Below, piece after piece: positions 32,861 to 46,800 of a stretch of 64,000 nucleotides of DNA. Below the pieces are notes generated by a model. It made no database searches, had not been told where the DNA came from, and saw nothing but the letters and a program-made list of their open reading frames with translations. Every line of letters begins with the position of its first letter. Within the stretch, counting starts at the first letter, position 1. Position numbers and translations under genes: made by a program. Origin of the DNA: Romanomermis culicivorax (Eukaryota; Nematoda; Enoplea; Mermithida; Mermithidae); assembly GCA_963922205.1 (NCBI GenBank), contig CAWUHX010000016.1:1674001-1738000 (forward strand), read 5' to 3'.

Positions 32861-34189
32861 CTACAAAACAATGAATATGGAAATGAGTTAGTTGTGAATG
32901 TTGTGCCGATTTTTAATCGCCTCAGTGTTATTTTACAATAGACGATAAGATGCTGTCTGAAATTTTCAGCTTTATTTTCATTATAAAATTCAGAGAAGAA
33001 AAGATTTCAATCCAGTTTTTCAGTTTGGGAAAAATATGACAATCGCTAATTCCTTAAATGCGTTTTCATGATCATGAATCATTCTTTAAATTTTCTTGTA
33101 TGTACTAACGTAGTCCGGTCATTTATTGAGCATTGTTGCTCCGTTGATAACAAAAAGTTCCAAATGGAAAAAATCTATTCCTGCAGTGGAACGTTTGGCA
33201 ATTACGTTTCGATATTTTGCAATTAGAAGGAGAAATACGCACTTTTATTCAATTTTCGTGTTGGCCTCTCAACAATTTTAGGTATAATAGGTGAAAGATG
33301 CGACAAGACAGATGAAAAAATCTCACTAATAACATATCTATTCTAGTTTATCATCTCGAAATTTCATATCTATGGCTGCAGCATAATTATTCCCAGTAAA
33401 TCATTCGCGCCAATTTAACTTATTTTTCAAAGTTAATAATTATCAGTCGAGTCCGACAAGAGATTTCTCTAAAAATGTCTTGAAGAAACAATGAAAAGTG
33501 AACGCACTAAATACTGAAAGTCAATTTTCTAAGTTACGAGTTTTTTGGTAATCATGAGCAAAACTACAGTTTCTAATAAAATTTACAATTTAAAAAATTT
33601 GTAATAGTTTCTTGACTGAGAGCAATGAAACGATGCAGAATTGGTTTGAAGATATAAGATTCCTTCGCGAATGGGCTCTTCTGCTAGGTATTTTTTTGAT
33701 TTTTAAAAATTGTTCTGGGGTTTTTCAAAACATTATCCTGAAATGAAAAGAAGTGAACTTGTCTTGAGCTATGCTAACCAGTTTGTGATTTTTGAGCGTG
33801 AATGAAATTCTGACTTATGAAACTACACTATTTTGCTATCGAACGCAAAAGACCAGGAGCCGATTTTGTCAAAGAGACTGAGCTGAGCTTCAGTTCATAC
33901 TGTAGCTTATGATTATATGTATGTTATACCATTGCTGCTAAGAGTTGCTCAGCTGCGGTCAAGATTCCCGATGCGTTTTGTATGAAGGAGTTAAGCTGCA
34001 GCTAAGCTGCACCTTAACGGCAATGATGTAGCATATTCTTCTCTGGCTTACTGTACTACAGGAAGGCCATTTTTTAGATCGTCCCTGTGCTTTAAACTTT
34101 TCAGGTGGTTATGCTTTGCATAAATGCCTAAAATTTTCAGAATTTTTATAAAAAATAATTCGTGATTTTGTCGTAGAATTCATCCGACA
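32861..34189. other. Intergenic, no gene seen
   Basis: AT-rich DNA downstream of lim1. A GC-alternating stretch rich in AGCTGAGCT/AGCTGCAGCT lies near 33870-34020. I found no exon. Confidence 0.45.
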
Positions 34190-34352
34190 AATCCTAGGGT
34201 CCTTATGATAACCGTAGGATTCCTAAGATTCGTGGGATAATCGTATGATTCCTTGAATCATCGTAGGAATCCTATGATCATTGTACGAAATCTACGATTA
34301 TCTTACGAGTCCTAGGATTATCGTAAGAATCGTAGGATTATCGCAGGAATTT
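34190..34352. repeat. Palindromic TAGGATTATCGTAGGAATCC array
   Basis: At least seven degenerate units of 18-22 bp in alternating orientation (for example ATCGTAGGAATCCTATGAT and CCTAGGATTATCGTAAGAAT). Because the unit is nearly self-complementary, the array could fold into multiple hairpins. Copy B is at about 53006-53168. Confidence 0.7.
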
Positions 34353-34835
34353 TGATCACGACTGTTCAATGTTCGTATCGTACACGTCCTCAGTACTCCA
34401 CAGATCCGTGGAAATGTTAGATGGAAACTATCACGGTTTTAGTTTAGTTTGGCATTTCCAACGTAGAATTTTCTCAAATAAATGTAGATATAAGCTTTTT
34501 CACATCTCTCAAGTCTATTTGCAGACGTACTGGGTCTATTTTGAATGTTTGACGATATTTCATTATAATTCCACAAAAATTAAAATGCAAAAAAACAATC
34601 TAAAAAATTTTGAATGTACTTGAGTTAAATCTCCTCATCACATTTTTTACATAATCATCGCACGACCGAAAAATACAAATAAAATAAATAAAAAATGCTA
34701 AAATCTGACCAATTAGGAGATCATTATAAAAACGAAAGTCATATGTACTCGTACAAACATAATAAATAATAAATTACTGTCCACGAAACAGGGTGTTTCA
34801 TAAATTGAGTACTAATTAGGCGCTCCTCCGATTTT

Positions 34836-37800
34836 TCACCATCGCACCGAACCGGGTAAATTCAGAACGTTATGATCGATGTCCGATTTTGCGGCGACGT
34901 TCATAAGCATCGTCCCGATGAACGGGTGTTGTTGGTGCCGTAGACTATTCTCCGCGGCGCTCAAGCTCGATTGATTGTCATTCTGGCTGTCGTGATTTCC
35001 GTCCATGATGTAAGAGGAGTTTCCTAAAATACCATTACAACTTTAGCGGGCAGTTTGTAAAACAAAATCATCTTCTTATCTTTTTATTCGATGTAAAGCA
35101 TCTTCTCAGTGAGAAGCCGTCAGAAAAATTGAATTATGGTTTCGAATTTTTGGAAACTGTAACAGCAAGATCACGTAGTCCGTGAGGGGCCACCTGATTT
35201 TTCCGTCGTAGGTTGAAAAACGAGGGCTAAATTTGAAAGCATGTGTGAAATGACTCATCAAAAATCATATTCCATAAATCAGGTTTCGTATAGCATTCAA
35301 GATGTCGACCGTTGAAATCATACACTAGAAATCACTTTGCAACTTGATTCCAAAAAATAAATCAAGGGCGTCTTTATTTTAAAAAAAATCAATCTATGGA
35401 GCTTGATTTTTGGTGATTCATCGAAAATTTAACACGCATTCTTCAAGTATCGCACTCGTTTTTCATGGTCGACGAAGGAATCAAGTATAGCTCTTTTCGA
35501 ATTCCGTACAATATGGATAAATTTTTATTTCATCTCCCACATCGGATTGTTCCGATAGAGTGTTTTATTGACGAAGGTGATGTTCAACAAAAATAAAGTA
35601 TGTCAAAAAAATCAAACATCACCGTAACCAAAGTGGATAAACCACTTACTGATACCCAATTAAAAACTGACACTCTACTGAGCCAGAATGGACATTTTTG
35701 TGCATTGATTGATCCAGCTGTGAAACCTCAGGTATTCTTTTGGGTATTTTCACGCGGTAACGACAAATGGACAGCTTTTGAGAAACTTTAACTTGATTTG
35801 ATACCAAAGTAATTGATCCTGATCAACATTCACAACGATTCAGTTTTAATCAAAATGAATCAGAACTGCGGGGCATCTGCAATATTATTAATACTATTTC
35901 AAAATTCCACACGCGTTGTGTTATTGAAATCATGATCTCAAATCAAGATAAATCAAAAACGAATTACTACATCAGACAAACGAAGGGTTTATTATCAAGA
36001 CACACTCTTAAAAATTAGACCTTGAAACTTTCACAGATTTCTACCGTACAGTAACCTATATATACATATTATATTATTGAATATTGTTGATCCATGATTA
36101 TCAAAATGACGTAAGAATCGACATCAAGAAGACAGTCCTTCAATGTGAATGAGTATATCTCGTTAGTTACTCCAGTTGTCTATGATAGGTTTACATAATA
36201 AGAAGCTAAGTAGAAACGGAATTTAAAATTTTCGTTGCATGACAGTGGCTCTAGTAAGACGAAAATTCTTATGGATCCATTTCAATTGTGTATCCAAGAT
36301 TTTGGTTTCGAGGAAATGTGGAAAAAAATTAGGTAACGCAAAATCTAGTTTTCTCATCATGGAAATAAAGGGATATAATCTCCTATGCAATTTTGAGCAA
36401 TTATAGGTGAAATTTTCCATTAGCGTGATATGAAGGCTAGTGCTGTTATGGAGTTCGGGTTTAGGGTGGGCCACAAGGGAAAAATTTTTTGAAATTAGGG
36501 CGGAGAATGATGCGCTTTATACATATTTTAGAATAATTCATCCGCAAATCATTGCAATAAGAGCGTTTGAAACTTGGCACTCCGTTTTCAGAATAAATGC
36601 GCTTTCTACGCTTAATCAGAAGGAAAATTAGGTATCTGATACTTATCTGCAAACTATCAGAAAATCAACCAACTATAGTCTATTCATTCTGAAACGACGA
36701 ACGTACCGAACCGATGAAAGTGTCAATTCTGAGTAATGATGACCTTATCACTGTAATCAATGAGAAAAGCTTTCTCGTTCACCAGCAGGAACAAACAGAC
36801 CACTGATAATTATCTCCAATAATCTGACCAAATATAATGAAGTTTCAATAAAATTCTATCTAAATCAAATATGGATAAGCATGACGTTCTTCCTTTGATT
36901 TTGGACTCCCCTTTTCATGGATAAATTTATAATTTCTCTACAAAAAACTTTCCCATTCCGTCAAAATTTCGCGTCAACCATACATGCACAGCATAGAACT
37001 TCTGCTGGGGGTCAGCCAGGACGGGGGGTCAACTATATTAGTCAGATATATTAAATAATTTGCATAGACAGCACGTTTTACAGTTTTAATGTTACTCCTT
37101 TGGAATCAAGTATGCTTTGTTTAGAAAAATTGTTAAACTAAAGGATCATTTCTATTTTTATGACGACTTTCTCTTCTCTCCTGATCATTTTCCTCCGTCA
37201 ACTTCTCAATCATTGCTTGCGGAGTCAAATCTGCTTCGGGTCAGCAAGAATCTGCTGGAGGTCAATAAAAATCTGCTGGGGGTCAATACCCCCCCCCAAA
37301 CCCCCCACGTGCATGTATGGCGTCAATTTTAACATCATTTTTTTATCGCTGCATTTGACATTTCAAAGTAATACGCTGTAGAAAATATAGCTCCGGCTCG
37401 AAGTGCACAAACTTTTTCCTATTTCTCTGTTTGGCATAGCTTCAAACTGCATTTTGTATGTAAAAAATTCATTCCATCTAGGGGAGGGCATATACCCCTG
37501 TGGTCCCTTCCTTGGCTACGCCACTGACCTACCATCTATGTTGGGTCATTCATGGCCGAAAATAATCATTCATCATTTTCATTCACGCTAAATCAGATTG
37601 GATATGATTCACTAAATCAGATTTGTTGATATAATCATTCACAAAATTTTGACTTTAGTATCCTTCTGATAGACCAATCGCCCAGGTTAGACCCGAGAAT
37701 TCAACATGGAAAGCGCAAGTCTTATAAAACCTTGTGAGAAGATATTTCACAAGTCGCACTTACCATTATGATCCATCTGGCCGTTTGAACCCATGTCATC

Positions 37801-40800
37801 GGGGTGATTCATCGGCGGCATCATGAACGGTGCGCCCGGAGGCGGTGGCGGCCCGCCGCCCGGCGGCAGCAATCCAGCCATTTCCAAGCGGCTGGCGGAG
37901 CCGTTCGGGTGATCGCCATTGCCGAAAACGTCGCAGTAGTAGCTCATGGCGTGGTGATAATAAGCATCTTCGGGTCTTGGGAGGCCGTCTATACGTTGGA
38001 GAAAAAGCATTTAATACACTATAACATTGTAGAGGATCAAGAGCCGAGATTGAAATACCAAATCAAAGTTTCATGATGCTGATTGGTCTACTGCATTCCA
38101 AAATCGCCGAATGATCCGAAAATTCTTTCCATCACGCTTACTCAGATAGTCTAAACTTCTTTCGTTTTAAAATGATCGACGCAGCGATCCCATAAAAGTG
38201 AATTCCGAAAAACTAGCAAAGCTCATTACTGTTTTGAATGAAGAAAATTTCTCATCAATGAGCGGTAAACAGAAAAAAATTTCTTCCCGTAACCTCATTG
38301 TCAAATTTCTCGAGAAACACTCAAGTGTCAAATACTGTTTTATCCATATCAAAAGTATATAAACAGCGGTCTTCCTATGATTTTGGCGCTCAAATTGTCA
38401 CAGAGAAATTCAGTGTTTTTCTAAAGTATAAAATTTTCCATTCGGTGAAAATTGCGAACCAAATTGAAACTACTTTTTCTGTTTCCTCTACGTCTGTCAT
38501 TCCAAAATAAATGGACTGTAGCCCACTGTTGGACGAGCATCAAATTTTCTCAATTTCTTCTGCTTGGTTACAGTATAATTTTTTGCTTTCATTGTTTTGT
38601 TTGCCAAACTATTTCTGCTGATGGCTTCTTCGCCATGAAACCACTGATTGCATCGACGGCTACATAAAATTTTCCCTGAACTGGTCAACGCAATTATTGC
38701 TCCTTTTTGGAAAGTTTCCTTCTATATTGGAAGATATGCATAACTTCTTAGTACACCAAATTTTAAAATCAAGGTCTTTGACTGGACATACTTCATATTG
38801 TGGTAATATCTGGCCTTTCTGGAAAACTAAATTAGCACACACTTTGTCGGTAAAATGTGAAACGGGGAATAATGTATTTTTTCCAAATTGTCGCTTATTC
38901 GCCTAGCAACAGGTTCGGGAAAGATTTCCACGAAAACCTCCATTTCCGATCGCAAACAACCCCTTCGTTTTTCTGACTCATTCCTGCCTATTCTACTATT
39001 CATTCATCCAGTTGATGCAACGTTTTCCCAAGCGGGTCATCGTTTTTCTTTGCATTCTGCCAAAAAGCTAACAAAAAGGGAGATTTTTATCGCGCTTTTA
39101 ATTTTATTATTAGCTTAACGTTTAGCTGGGCTTCAAGAAATGCTACTGAGAGCACCACCAACAACGAATCTTTATCTCCCAAAATCCATCTGTGGTCTTT
39201 TAGACGTTTTCGTAGTAATAGTAGTATGTAAATCACGGGGGAATTGCGGAAAATGGAGAAGCAAGGAAGAAAAAAAGAAAAATGTATGCAAATTCCCAGA
39301 ACGATTCCGTGGATAGAACGTAGCGTTCTTCCTTCCTAGATTTTTGACAGCTTTCCAATACGCCAATTCCTTTGCTTAGTAAAGTAAAAAATAAAAGTAG
39401 CAGAATAGAACAAAACAAAAACAACGAAAACACGTAACAAAATAACAAATTTGATCTTTTATGCATTCCAATTTTTCTTCTAGGATTCTATCCCCCATAC
39501 GTGAATCAAAAAAGAACATTCTCATTTTACTGTAATCCGGCTTATTTGCTTTCAGATGATACAGTATACTTGCCAGAATTTTATATCTCCTAGCGACAGC
39601 CGCCAATTAAGCATATACATACACAGAAAAACAATATCATTCTAATCTCTCTTACGGATGCACCTGTTTTTGTGAGGTTGGACACAATTTTTCCTTCTAA
39701 GGTTACGTAAACAAAGAAGCCCAGTGGTCACTTAACGCTCTTTTTCTCTGGGTCAGCAATACAGTAAATCTTTGTGAGTAATTATGGCGTCGAATGACCG
39801 GGTAGCTTTTTATGACGTAATTAAAAAGGGCGTTCGAGGCAGCACGAAAATTGTGGTCAAAATTGGGGTCAGATTGACGGAAATTTTGAAATCTTATAAC
39901 TTGATCAAAAATTAGGCTATATCAGTCTACAAGGTATGTTTAGATTTGACGTAACAAAACCTATCGTCTGATATCCGATTGTCATTTTTATGAAAATGTA
40001 GTAGTCCCCGAACAACCAAAACTCGTCGAGGACTAAAATATCTATTACTCTTGAATTCGAAATTTTTGAAGTAAAAGATCCAGCATTACAGAGCTGAATT
40101 CTGGACATCGTTTCGTGCACAATTTTTGACTGCGCAACATCGTCGTGCAACGAAATATCTTGGGAAACTGACTGTAAAGAGATCTATCCTGAAATACTTT
40201 TTGAAGAACTGTGACTAGAAGGTCATCAAAATATAACACACGTGGGTCCTAAGGTCGTCTTTACACTTGATTCGCATGTTCAAAATCCCCAAAATTTATT
40301 ATAACTCTACAGTATTGAGGTCTGCTTCATCATGTATTTGAAGTCCAATTGGTCACGTTTATTGAGAATGAAATTTCGATAACATGATCAAAATGGGAAA
40401 ATACTCGTTAATACGGGTTTCCCACCTTAGACAATTTGTTAAACTTACCCGGGTAAAGTCCGTTCGGGTCGCCTACCATTGAAGGGTCGTCGCGCAGAAG
40501 GGCATTGCGGACGCGGCGGCTTCCGGGCCGGAATCCACCATAACGCAATTGCTTCATTCGACGTTCTTTGGAACGGCGGTTTTGAAACCACACCTGGATG
40601 GAGCGAAGAAAAAATTTCAAGTTTTCAAGGGGAAATTAAATTATGCAAATCCTGTATAATAAATACGTTTAAAAAATACGGATTCGTAAGATGATATTCC
40701 AGTCGTCGTTATTCCGTCTAAGCATTTTGAAATAATGTGTTAGTATTGTTTACGTATCTCAGTTTTGAGTTGTAAAGCTGCCAATCTAAATAGGACAGTC

Positions 40801-43800
40801 TTGCTCTACAGTCTATTTTTTACAAAATGCTTGCAAACAGAAAAATGACAAAAATAAGTTACACCCTCAGAATTAAGTACACAAAGCGAATTTTCACAAA
40901 TTTTCAGTCCTATGTGTCATATGGCTTAGCAGGAAATGGCAAAGTTTTTTCTTTCCACTCCGTCTGATTACGAAGTCTAAAAATTGTAACTCTCAACAAT
41001 GTATCAATCATCCAAAGGTCCTTATTGTGTACACATTAAATAATTGTCATTCATGGTGCCATGATATTAGAAAAACGTGATTTTTTGGGGCACAACCTAT
41101 ACTTTCATACTGTTTAAATAAATATCCATGAGTCAAAGGGCGTACATTAAAGAACACCAATGAGATATTGCAGTTTTACTTTTCTTGTGTGGATTAAATC
41201 CATTATATGATCGTTTACTGAGTTTTTCTAGGAGGAGTGGCGCAGCCATCCATCTGAAATGGGAAGGCAGCCAATTTCAGAAGCATGTTCAGTTTTCTTC
41301 TTTGTGCCCATTACTGATCGACTTTTTGTTGTACAAATAATGCATAAAAAAGCTATGGACTTACTAACTTGCTTCTATCTCAATCTACAGTCGCTTTTAT
41401 ATTTTCAGGCGAATAATCCATCATTAGCTTCCTGTTAGCCTTTTTTCGCTTCATCTCCAAATCCCCAAACTAATTTCCTGTTGATTAGCTTTTTGCGTGG
41501 AGAGGGGATGATGGTGGAGAGTCAGTCTTTCTTCTATTTCATCTGCTTTATTCTCAAAGCACATTGTGTGCATCTAACTCCAAGTTAAACACCGGGTGCT
41601 GCCGCCGCTTCTCGTCAAATCAACAAGCCAATTCGTGAGAAAATCTACTTTTGGATAATCATGCTCATAATATTATATCCTACAGTATACCTCAACTAGA
41701 AAAAGTTCAATAGCTCGCGGGTGTCCCGTTTTTACGCCTCAGGTATTTCTAATGAGAAAATGCGCGCGTGTATGCCACTGGCAGGCAAGCAGGGTTACAG
41801 TAAGAAACGACGGATTACTGTAGACTTAAGGATATATCCGAAAATGAACAGCTAAATCTGGGGCTGTATTACGTCATATTACGTATCGATGGAATCGCGC
41901 GTGCTTTCGAGAATTCGCCCTAGAGAGCAGAAAATGTGGGTGCAGTTTAGTTACGGTCGAATACGTTATAAACATGAGACAAGGAAAAACAAGTTCAACG
42001 TTCAGGACTATACGTTCAGGACAATAGAAAGCTTTTATTAATACCATGTAAAATGTTCAAGTTTTGGTAACTCCTTAGCATACATTTACGTCGCAAAATT
42101 TTCCGTTATTTAAATTTAGTTCTTAGAACAGTAACAGGAGTTTCATTCCTTATAAAGCTGAGAAGCAGATTTAAATAATATTCAATATCTCCCTTACAGC
42201 ATGTTAAATTGTGAAGTGAGGTGTTCAGAAATAATCTCGCAGTAATTTAATTCTCTATATTTTCAGTGATGTTTAATTTATGATCCTCCCACGTGAGGAT
42301 TCTTTATATATTTGAGTAAATGCGGTAGACAATACGAAGTTAGCCTTATCCTATCTTAGCAATCATTGGATCACAGATAGCACAGCAAAACTGCGTGAAT
42401 ACTTCTTTTAGAAGACAACCAATGTTTGTACATATGACCGTATGTAAATTTTTGATTCTAAATTGCACACACCTGAATTTGTGACGAAAGTTGAAAGCCA
42501 ATAATTTGGATTAAGTACAAGATCGATGTTTCCTCGTAATCAAGCATAAGCGAAGTGTCTGTATATTTATGCAAATTTTAACGTAATAAAGTCCCATGGG
42601 GAAATAAGATTAATGTATCATTATTCGGATTGCTTTGTGCTTTTAAACTCACTGCTACAAGTCTGGTTTCTGAATTTACATTTCGAGACTATTCTTCGTA
42701 ACTCAGAAATGTAAAGTGTTTTGAAAAGATTATCTTAACACATTTACCACAGTTCAACACAAAAAGCTTCTCAAGATAGGTGTTAACGAATCAAGACGAA
42801 GAGCGAGCAAGCAAAGTTTTCATGAAAAAAATAATGTGAAACACGAGCTCACGAAGATGTGGCTTACTTGTATAACTCTCATGTTCAATCCCGTTTCTTG
42901 GGCAAGTTGCTCCCGAATGTGTCTGGTGGGTTTCGGAGTCGTTGAAAAAGCCGCTTTTAAGGTTTCGAGTTGTTTGGCCTTTATCGTAGTCCTTGGACCG
43001 CGGCGTTTGGCGCCGTTTTGGCCTCCATTTCCTAAAAGCACTGTCCTTTATGGTTTTCATGTTCATAAGGTTTTCCTTCCATGCAAAATTATTTGATATA
43101 ATTCATAAGTTTGAGGATTATTTTCTCATTTATGCTAAACATTCAAGAGACATATCGATTCCTATTCCAGAAAAGAAAAACTTTTCCCATACGACTAAAA
43201 TGTAATGAAAGTATTCCTGGTCGGTGAGATGAGACAAAAAAAATTTTCGATATCACCGTAGAGCTGCTGAAAAGGATACAAGTTTTTCCCACACTCACCG
43301 CTCAAGCTATCATCTTGACATTTGCCATTACTCGGGTCCGTCGATCCGATCGTCGTTCGCCGGTCGCTCAAACCGCCGCCGTTGCCATCGGCCGACGAAT
43401 CGGGGCTTGACGGTTCGCCACCGCCGTTGCTTCGTTTGGGCGAAAAAAGTGATCTATCTTCGACGTCATCATCATCGCCGCACAAATCGTCGTCATCGGC
43501 GTCCAAATCACTGGCGCCGCATTCGGATTCCAAATCGTTTTGTAAAGGTGTGGGTAGAGAGAGGGTGTCTAGAAGAATAATGATACTAAATGGACATACA
43601 GTAACCCAATGTTTTACGTAAAAAATACCTATATTACAGTATGCCATTGATCTAAAATTTTAAAATAGATTACGTTCTCACACAGTGTCTGATAAAAAAT
43701 CACGAAGTGATTTTATTATTTTACACAATACTCGGTATACGTGTAAACTTACAAGGATTTAATAGACTTTCCGAAGTCAAAACATCTTCATGAACAGGAT

Positions 43801-46800
43801 TTTAGATTTCATTCATTTCAGAATTTCACTTATCATGTATCAACAGGAGTGAATCAATGTGCTCTGGCTTTCAAAATTCGTAATCTTACTGTACCAACAC
43901 TCGTGGTAACATTTTCCAATAATACAATCATCAGATCGACAGTTAGCATCATGAAAATGAATTTTGTTAGTGCCAAATCATAATTCCAATCACAAAAATC
44001 CACACAAATCTTCGCAACTTTCGAATGTATCAATTTTTGAAGTCATTACGGTATGCGAGCTGAATTGACAGTAACTGAATGTTTTCTTTGTCCGTTTTTG
44101 ATTTATTTGCGAAGTTATTCTCGATTTATTATCTCCTTATGATGCCGATATCCCCTTTATAAAAACTTCGACTTTTGATCAAAAAATGGCCCATCGTTCT
44201 AGGAATAGTTTATTTTCAACAAGGACATATACAAACAAAATGACCAATCTTTTTTGGAATGCTGTCAATGTCCTCTCCTGCAAAAATTGGAAAAGTTTTT
44301 TTCTGTTAGTTCAGTTGTTTTTTTTGCGGACGTGAAAGAAAAAAACAGCACCGCGGGACGGCAAAAAAAACATTATTCCATGTGAAACCGCGCAAGTTTT
44401 GTATACTCGTACAATACAATGAATTATTACTGTATCGATACATTAGAAGATAACGTTTTTGTCGTAAATCGTTTATTTTCCCACAATTTGAGCCCCTTTT
44501 TCCGAATTTATTCGAGCACATAAAATATGACATCTCAAGCAAGATATATAGCAGTTTCCTGTCCATGCAACTAATTTGCATAAATGTACAGTTTCTGCGC
44601 GTGGTCATTTTTGGTCACTATCATTTGATACCATTTTCTTTTTAAAAGACAATCCCATTTGCATATTCGTTGATCAACAGGCGAATTTCGCCCGCTGCGA
44701 TCTTATTAAAACGTAAAGAAATGTGTGAAAAAATGGATGGAGTCAAGAGGATGATGCTCTTCATTCGAGGGCACACAATTTGTATACAAAGACAAGAGGC
44801 CAGACTCTGTTTAGAAAATACAATAGAGAATTGAGAGGCGGAAAACTGACCCTAACTGCCCTCTGTTTTGCCGCAGAAAGAAGAGACACGTACACAATGG
44901 CAGGTGTCCGAAAAAGAAAAAAGGTGAAAAGAACAGCGTGAAAAGGAACGAAATCTTGTCGGAAAGAGAACAATCATTGTACTCATCAAAATCTGCGATG
45001 CAGACAATCTACTTCAGTTGTTGTAGGAGACAATTTTTCACACAAAAATCTTGACCTCAAAAAGTTCCTCAGTTGGAAGATAATACAGAATAGGCAAACC
45101 CTTTGAGACTCACCTTACACGCCGATCGACTTTGGAAAGACTTTTCATCCATTCCTAATGTTCGTATCAGCAAAAGATTATTCGCTGATTTTGAAATGAC
45201 GTAATTTTTTTTAGATTTGGCTACTTATTTTGAAGGAAAATAGAAAATAGTAACATAGCAACAATTTCAGCACGACAGATAACAGTTCTTTGAAGGCAGA
45301 GTGTTTAAAACAGAATGAGCACCTTTCACTTTACGTTATACAACGTTACCCGCAGATCATACTCACACCTCGAATCATTGTCGTGTGTCAAAATTATGGG
45401 AAACTTATTCGAGAGTCTCAAAAATTATAATTCCGCAGTGTCAAATTTATTAGAATATTGAGTTCAGGCTAATTGTATTTTTATCTCAAGCAGATACCAA
45501 ATTCCCAGAAAACGCTGCAACTTACTTAACTGATATTGACCGTTCATAAAATCCTTTTTACATAAAAATTTGCAACCGCCAACGATATACAGTTCTTCGC
45601 CGGTGTCCATACGTTTTTGGCAATAGGTGCAGCAGAAGCAATTTATGTGAAATATTTTGCCCCTAGCTTTTCGTATCAAATCGTTGGCCGCGATCGTTTG
45701 GTTGCAGCCCGTACATTTTTGCCCGAAAATTCTGAAAAATGAAAAAGAATTTAACTATAAAATAAATAATAAGTTTAATAAAAATCAGAGGGGAACAATA
45801 AACGAAATTTCTAAAAATGCGTGGTAGGTAACAATAATTCGATTTTTTTTCAAATCAATGCGCGATATTTTGAATAACTTATGCAAAAAAACTAGTTCAC
45901 TCATCCAGTCAGTGTGAATTTCCCAGACTGTAATACATTTTCATTACAAACATGTCGCATCTGGCACCGTGAAAACGCTAGTTCACGGTGTAGCGATCAT
46001 ATTTCGGTGATCGTGAATAGTTATCGACAGAAAGAAAAAACATTTATGGAAAGAAATTTGAATCGGAAAAAGAGTCGTGGATTGGAATCAAGAAAATATT
46101 CACGGCTTGATGTATCTGTCTAATGCATAGTCTGAGGTCATCCGATCGTAAGAAGTGTGCTTGTTGAATTTTCGTTCAAAGTTCGGTTTGGTCATGGGAA
46201 GCTTTTTTACGATTCGTAATTAGCATCAGTCTTGTCATCAGTGTCATCAGTGAGCAAGTAATTCTGTCGTACCGGTAAAATTTGCAAATTTTCATTTAGC
46301 GCAGATGGCCATCGCACCACTTATGATTCGGTGATGCTGTCGATGGTTGATCTTGGATTGAGGCGTTTTATTTTTCCAAGACTGATTTCCTATATCTGCT
46401 TATAATCCATGAAATCAAAAGTTACATTAGTTCTGTTCTTTCCTTCGAGTTAATATGAAATTGAAAATTTACTGAACTATATATTTAACAACTTTGTGAC
46501 CCTCAGATTCATTAGCCCATAGATTTTCTGAGCAGCTGATGCTTTTCCTTCGGCCGTCTTTTCTACTGATTCAGAGTTAGGTTTTGATCGGATGACCAAA
46601 TTCGGACCTATAATATGGACCTCATTATGTATAGCCAACAAGGAACTGGTTTCAACTCCTCACATGTATTCCTTTTTCGATTGTTGTTCAATGCGAGTTG
46701 TATCAAAAGATTAATATAATAACCAGGAATTCTAACATAAATTGAAAAGTTGCAACAAAAGTATAAGTTATGAAAATTTTGAAAATATCCTGACCTCATA

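Larger units (their letters stand above)
29206..45185. repeat. Duplicated block, copy A
   Basis: This 15.98-kb block is repeated at 48020-64000 with an offset of 18814-18817. Scanning by eye I see only homopolymer length changes, at about 29310-29335, 29680, 30355 and 44365, and no substitutions. It contains lim1 exons 3-7. Confidence 0.95.

Noticed and set aside
37804..38076. Plus-strand open frames rich in Arg, Ala and Ser
   Set aside because: Antisense shadow of lim1 exon 6, which is GC-rich. The minus-strand reading is the conserved one.
43322..43621. Plus-strand Ser/Pro-rich open frame
   Set aside because: Antisense shadow of lim1 exon 3.
44306..44973. Minus-strand open frames of 70-100 codons in lim1 intron 2
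   Set aside because: No domain, and they lie wholly within an intron. One changes its C-terminus between copies A and B because of a single homopolymer indel.
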